Positions 7,086-8,522 of a DNA stretch of 8,522 nucleotides are shown here, piece by piece. Positions within the stretch are counted from its first letter, which is position 1. Every line of letters starts with the position of its first letter. The stretch comes from Anaerolineales bacterium (GTDB taxonomy: Bacteria > Chloroflexota > Anaerolineae > Anaerolineales > UBA4823): the NCBI GenBank assembly GCA_022865865.1, contig JALHTN010000231.1:1-8522 (forward strand). Reading direction: 5' to 3'. The notes beneath the pieces are model-generated. The model was not told the DNA's origin and ran no database searches. It worked only from the letters and a program-made list of their open reading frames with translations. The translations under genes and the position numbers were made by a program.

Positions 7086-7586
7086 ATGCTGGCGATCGGG
7101 ATTGATCCAGGAACTGCGATCACCGGGTATGGATTGGTGAGTGAGGAAGATGATGGCAGTCTGAAGGTAGTTGATTACGGAGTAATCTTAACTTCAGCAG
7201 ATGATGCCATGCCGGACAGATTAGTCCAACTTTATCAACAATTGAAGAATATCATAGAGCTCCACAGCCCGCAGAGCGGTGCGGTGGAGAAATTGTTTTT
7301 TGCCCGAAATGTTCGCACTGCGTTGACCGTCGGGCAGGCGCGTGGTGTTGCCCTGCTGGCATTGGCTGAATCCGAGGTGTCGATCGCTGAATACAGCCCG
7401 AATGAGATCAAGCAAGCAGTGGTAGGTTATGGTGGAGCGGACAAGAACCAGGTCCAGAAAATGGTCCAGGCAATACTTGAACTTGATCAAATCCCACATC
7501 CCGATGACGCTGCAGATGCCCTCGCGGTAGCGATTTGCCATCTGCATAGTGCACGGATGCGTGGGTTTGCGGTTGAAGCCGGATAA
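7086..7586 (+). CDS. ruvC: Holliday junction resolvase RuvC
   Basis: This endonuclease cuts four-way DNA junctions during recombinational repair, acting with RuvAB. The 166 residues are close to E. coli RuvC (173). The acidic active site is complete: Asp7 in GIDPGTAITGYG, Glu68 in AVEKLFFARN, and Asp141 with Asp144 in PDDAADALAVAICH. QARGVALLA and YSPNEIKQAVVGYGGADKNQVQKMV are family-typical. The ATG lies 7 nt after the yebC stop with no strong ribosome site, so translation is probably coupled. In many bacteria ruvA follows; here the next gene is a toroid protein instead, so ruvAB must lie elsewhere. Confidence 0.96.
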   Translation: MLAIGIDPGTAITGYGLVSEEDDGSLKVVDYGVILTSADDAMPDRLVQLYQQLKNIIELHSPQSGAVEKLFFARNVRTALTVGQARGVALLALAESEVSIAEYSPNEIKQAVVGYGGADKNQVQKMVQAILELDQIPHPDDAADALAVAICHLHSARMRGFAVEAG

Positions 7587-7634
7587 TATTGGGAACAGCT
7601 GGAAAGATGAGACAATCTTGAGGTTCGTGGAACC

Positions 7635-8522
7635 ATGGTTGATCAAGAAATGAAACGCAGCTGGCAATCACAGCAGACTTTAGATTGGCTAATGCAAGGA
7701 GACCCGGCAATTCGCTGGCAGGCCATGCGGGATTTGTTAGATTGCGAAGAAGAGCAATATAAAAAAGAACAATCGATTATCCCAAAGAAAGGTTGGGGAG
7801 CACAATACCTTTCATACCAGAACGCAAATGGCTTATGGGGAAACGGCATTTACAGCCCGAAATGGATTTCAACCACATATACCATGCTGACGCTGCGCCG
7901 CATTGGCGTTCCTGCACAAAACGAACAAGCCCAAATGGGTTGCCAGCTGCTGATGGAGCGTGGATACTACCATGATGGCGGTATAAATTACAGCCAATCA
8001 CATCGGCAAAGCGAGGCTTGTATTACTGGCATGGTACTATCAGTCCTGGCTTATTTCCGATATCCAGATCCCAAGACAGATGAATTGGCAGATCATTTAC
8101 TCAAGCGGCAAATGCCAGATGGTGGATGGAACTGCCGAGATTACATGGGAGATACCCACAGCTCTTTCCACACAACTATTTCAGCCCTGGAAGGACTGCT
8201 CGAGTACCAGAAAACAAGCTCTAAAATAAGGTCAGACATCGAAAAGGCAAGGCTGAGAGCGCACGAATTCTTGCTGCAGCACCACCTGTATAAATCCCAT
8301 CGTACCAGGGAGGTAGTAAACCCGCGCATGACACGCATGCTCTTTCCCCCGCGATGGTTCTATGACTTCTTGCGAGCTCTAGATTATTTCCAGGATTACT
8401 TCAAGTGGAGAGCGAAAATCAAAATTACCTATGCGGACCGGGAAAGTGAAGTATTAGATCGAAAGCACAAACAAGATGAACGATTTTGGGATGGCATTGA
8501 ATTGTTGAATGGCAAACAAAAA
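7635..8522 (+). CDS. Squalene-cyclase/prenyltransferase-like alpha-toroid protein, 3' truncated
   Basis: The frame is open for 296 codons to the window edge; the stop lies outside. An in-frame TGA at 7608-7610 limits the start to ATG 7635, with GAGG at 7620-7623. TLDWLMQGDPAIRWQAMRDLL (15-35) leads into repeated alpha-hairpin units with Gly-Trp turns: NANGLWGNGIYSPKWISTTYT (64-84), HDGGINYSQS (113-122) and MPDGGWNCRDYMGDTHSSFH (160-179). These resemble the QW-type repeats of squalene cyclases and prenyltransferase beta subunits. SHRT and FPPRWFYDFLRALDYF follow. No DxDD cyclase acid motif is visible, so terpene cyclisation is doubtful. Similar stand-alone proteins are common in Chloroflexota and Actinobacteria without known function. 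It is 48 nt after ruvC and may be co-transcribed. Confidence 0.82.
   Translation, partial: MVDQEMKRSWQSQQTLDWLMQGDPAIRWQAMRDLLDCEEEQYKKEQSIIPKKGWGAQYLSYQNANGLWGNGIYSPKWISTTYTMLTLRRIGVPAQNEQAQMGCQLLMERGYYHDGGINYSQSHRQSEACITGMVLSVLAYFRYPDPKTDELADHLLKRQMPDGGWNCRDYMGDTHSSFHTTISALEGLLEYQKTSSKIRSDIEKARLRAHEFLLQHHLYKSHRTREVVNPRMTRMLFPPRWFYDFLRALDYFQDYFKWRAKIKITYADRESEVLDRKHKQDERFWDGIELLNGKQK

Noticed and set aside
7221..7710. Overlapping minus-strand frames of 148 and 100 codons opposite ruvC
   Set aside because: They are antisense to a gene with a complete RuvC active site, rich in Cys/His/Leu, and have no family resemblance.

Overview
The window looks like a fragment of a Chloroflexota genome, probably class Anaerolineae. 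This is inferred from an actinobacterial-type myo-inositol-1-phosphate synthase, a MtaA-like uroporphyrinogen-decarboxylase-fold protein, a yebC-ruvC pair and a squalene-cyclase-like toroid protein, all in moderate-GC DNA. No rRNA or other phylogenetic marker is present, so the assignment is tentative.

Left part (1-3055): two tandem paralogous genes on the + strand encode asparagine-synthetase-fold proteins. The first is cut by the window edge. The second is complete and has no cysteine at position 2, so it should not hydrolyse glutamine. Both keep an ATP-binding PP-loop (SGGVDS). They may be ATP-dependent amide-forming enzymes of unknown substrate, in the manner of beta-lactam synthetase or lasso-peptide cyclase rather than housekeeping asparagine synthetase. 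This part is visibly more A/T-rich than the right half.

Middle (3056-3953): there is no intact protein gene. It holds a decayed, truncated tyrosine recombinase (integrase) on the - strand, a 64-nt imperfect palindrome flanked by T-runs (likely bidirectional terminator), degenerate tRNA-like repeats, and an intact tRNA-Pro(CGG) on the - strand with a near-consensus promoter. The order tRNA, tRNA-like repeats, integrase remnant, unusual cargo genes is what an old genomic island inserted at a tRNA 3' end leaves behind. The island itself is an inference.

Right part (3954-8522): an ino1-like gene is followed after 7 nt by a UroD/MtaA-family gene. Then, behind its own extended -10 promoter, comes yebC-ruvC with a 7-nt gap. 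Last is a partial gene for an alpha/alpha-toroid (prenyltransferase/squalene-oxidase repeat) protein, open to the right edge. Ino1 makes inositol-1-phosphate for inositol lipids or solutes. YebC acts in transcription/translation control and RuvC resolves Holliday junctions. The UroD-family and toroid proteins have no assigned substrate.
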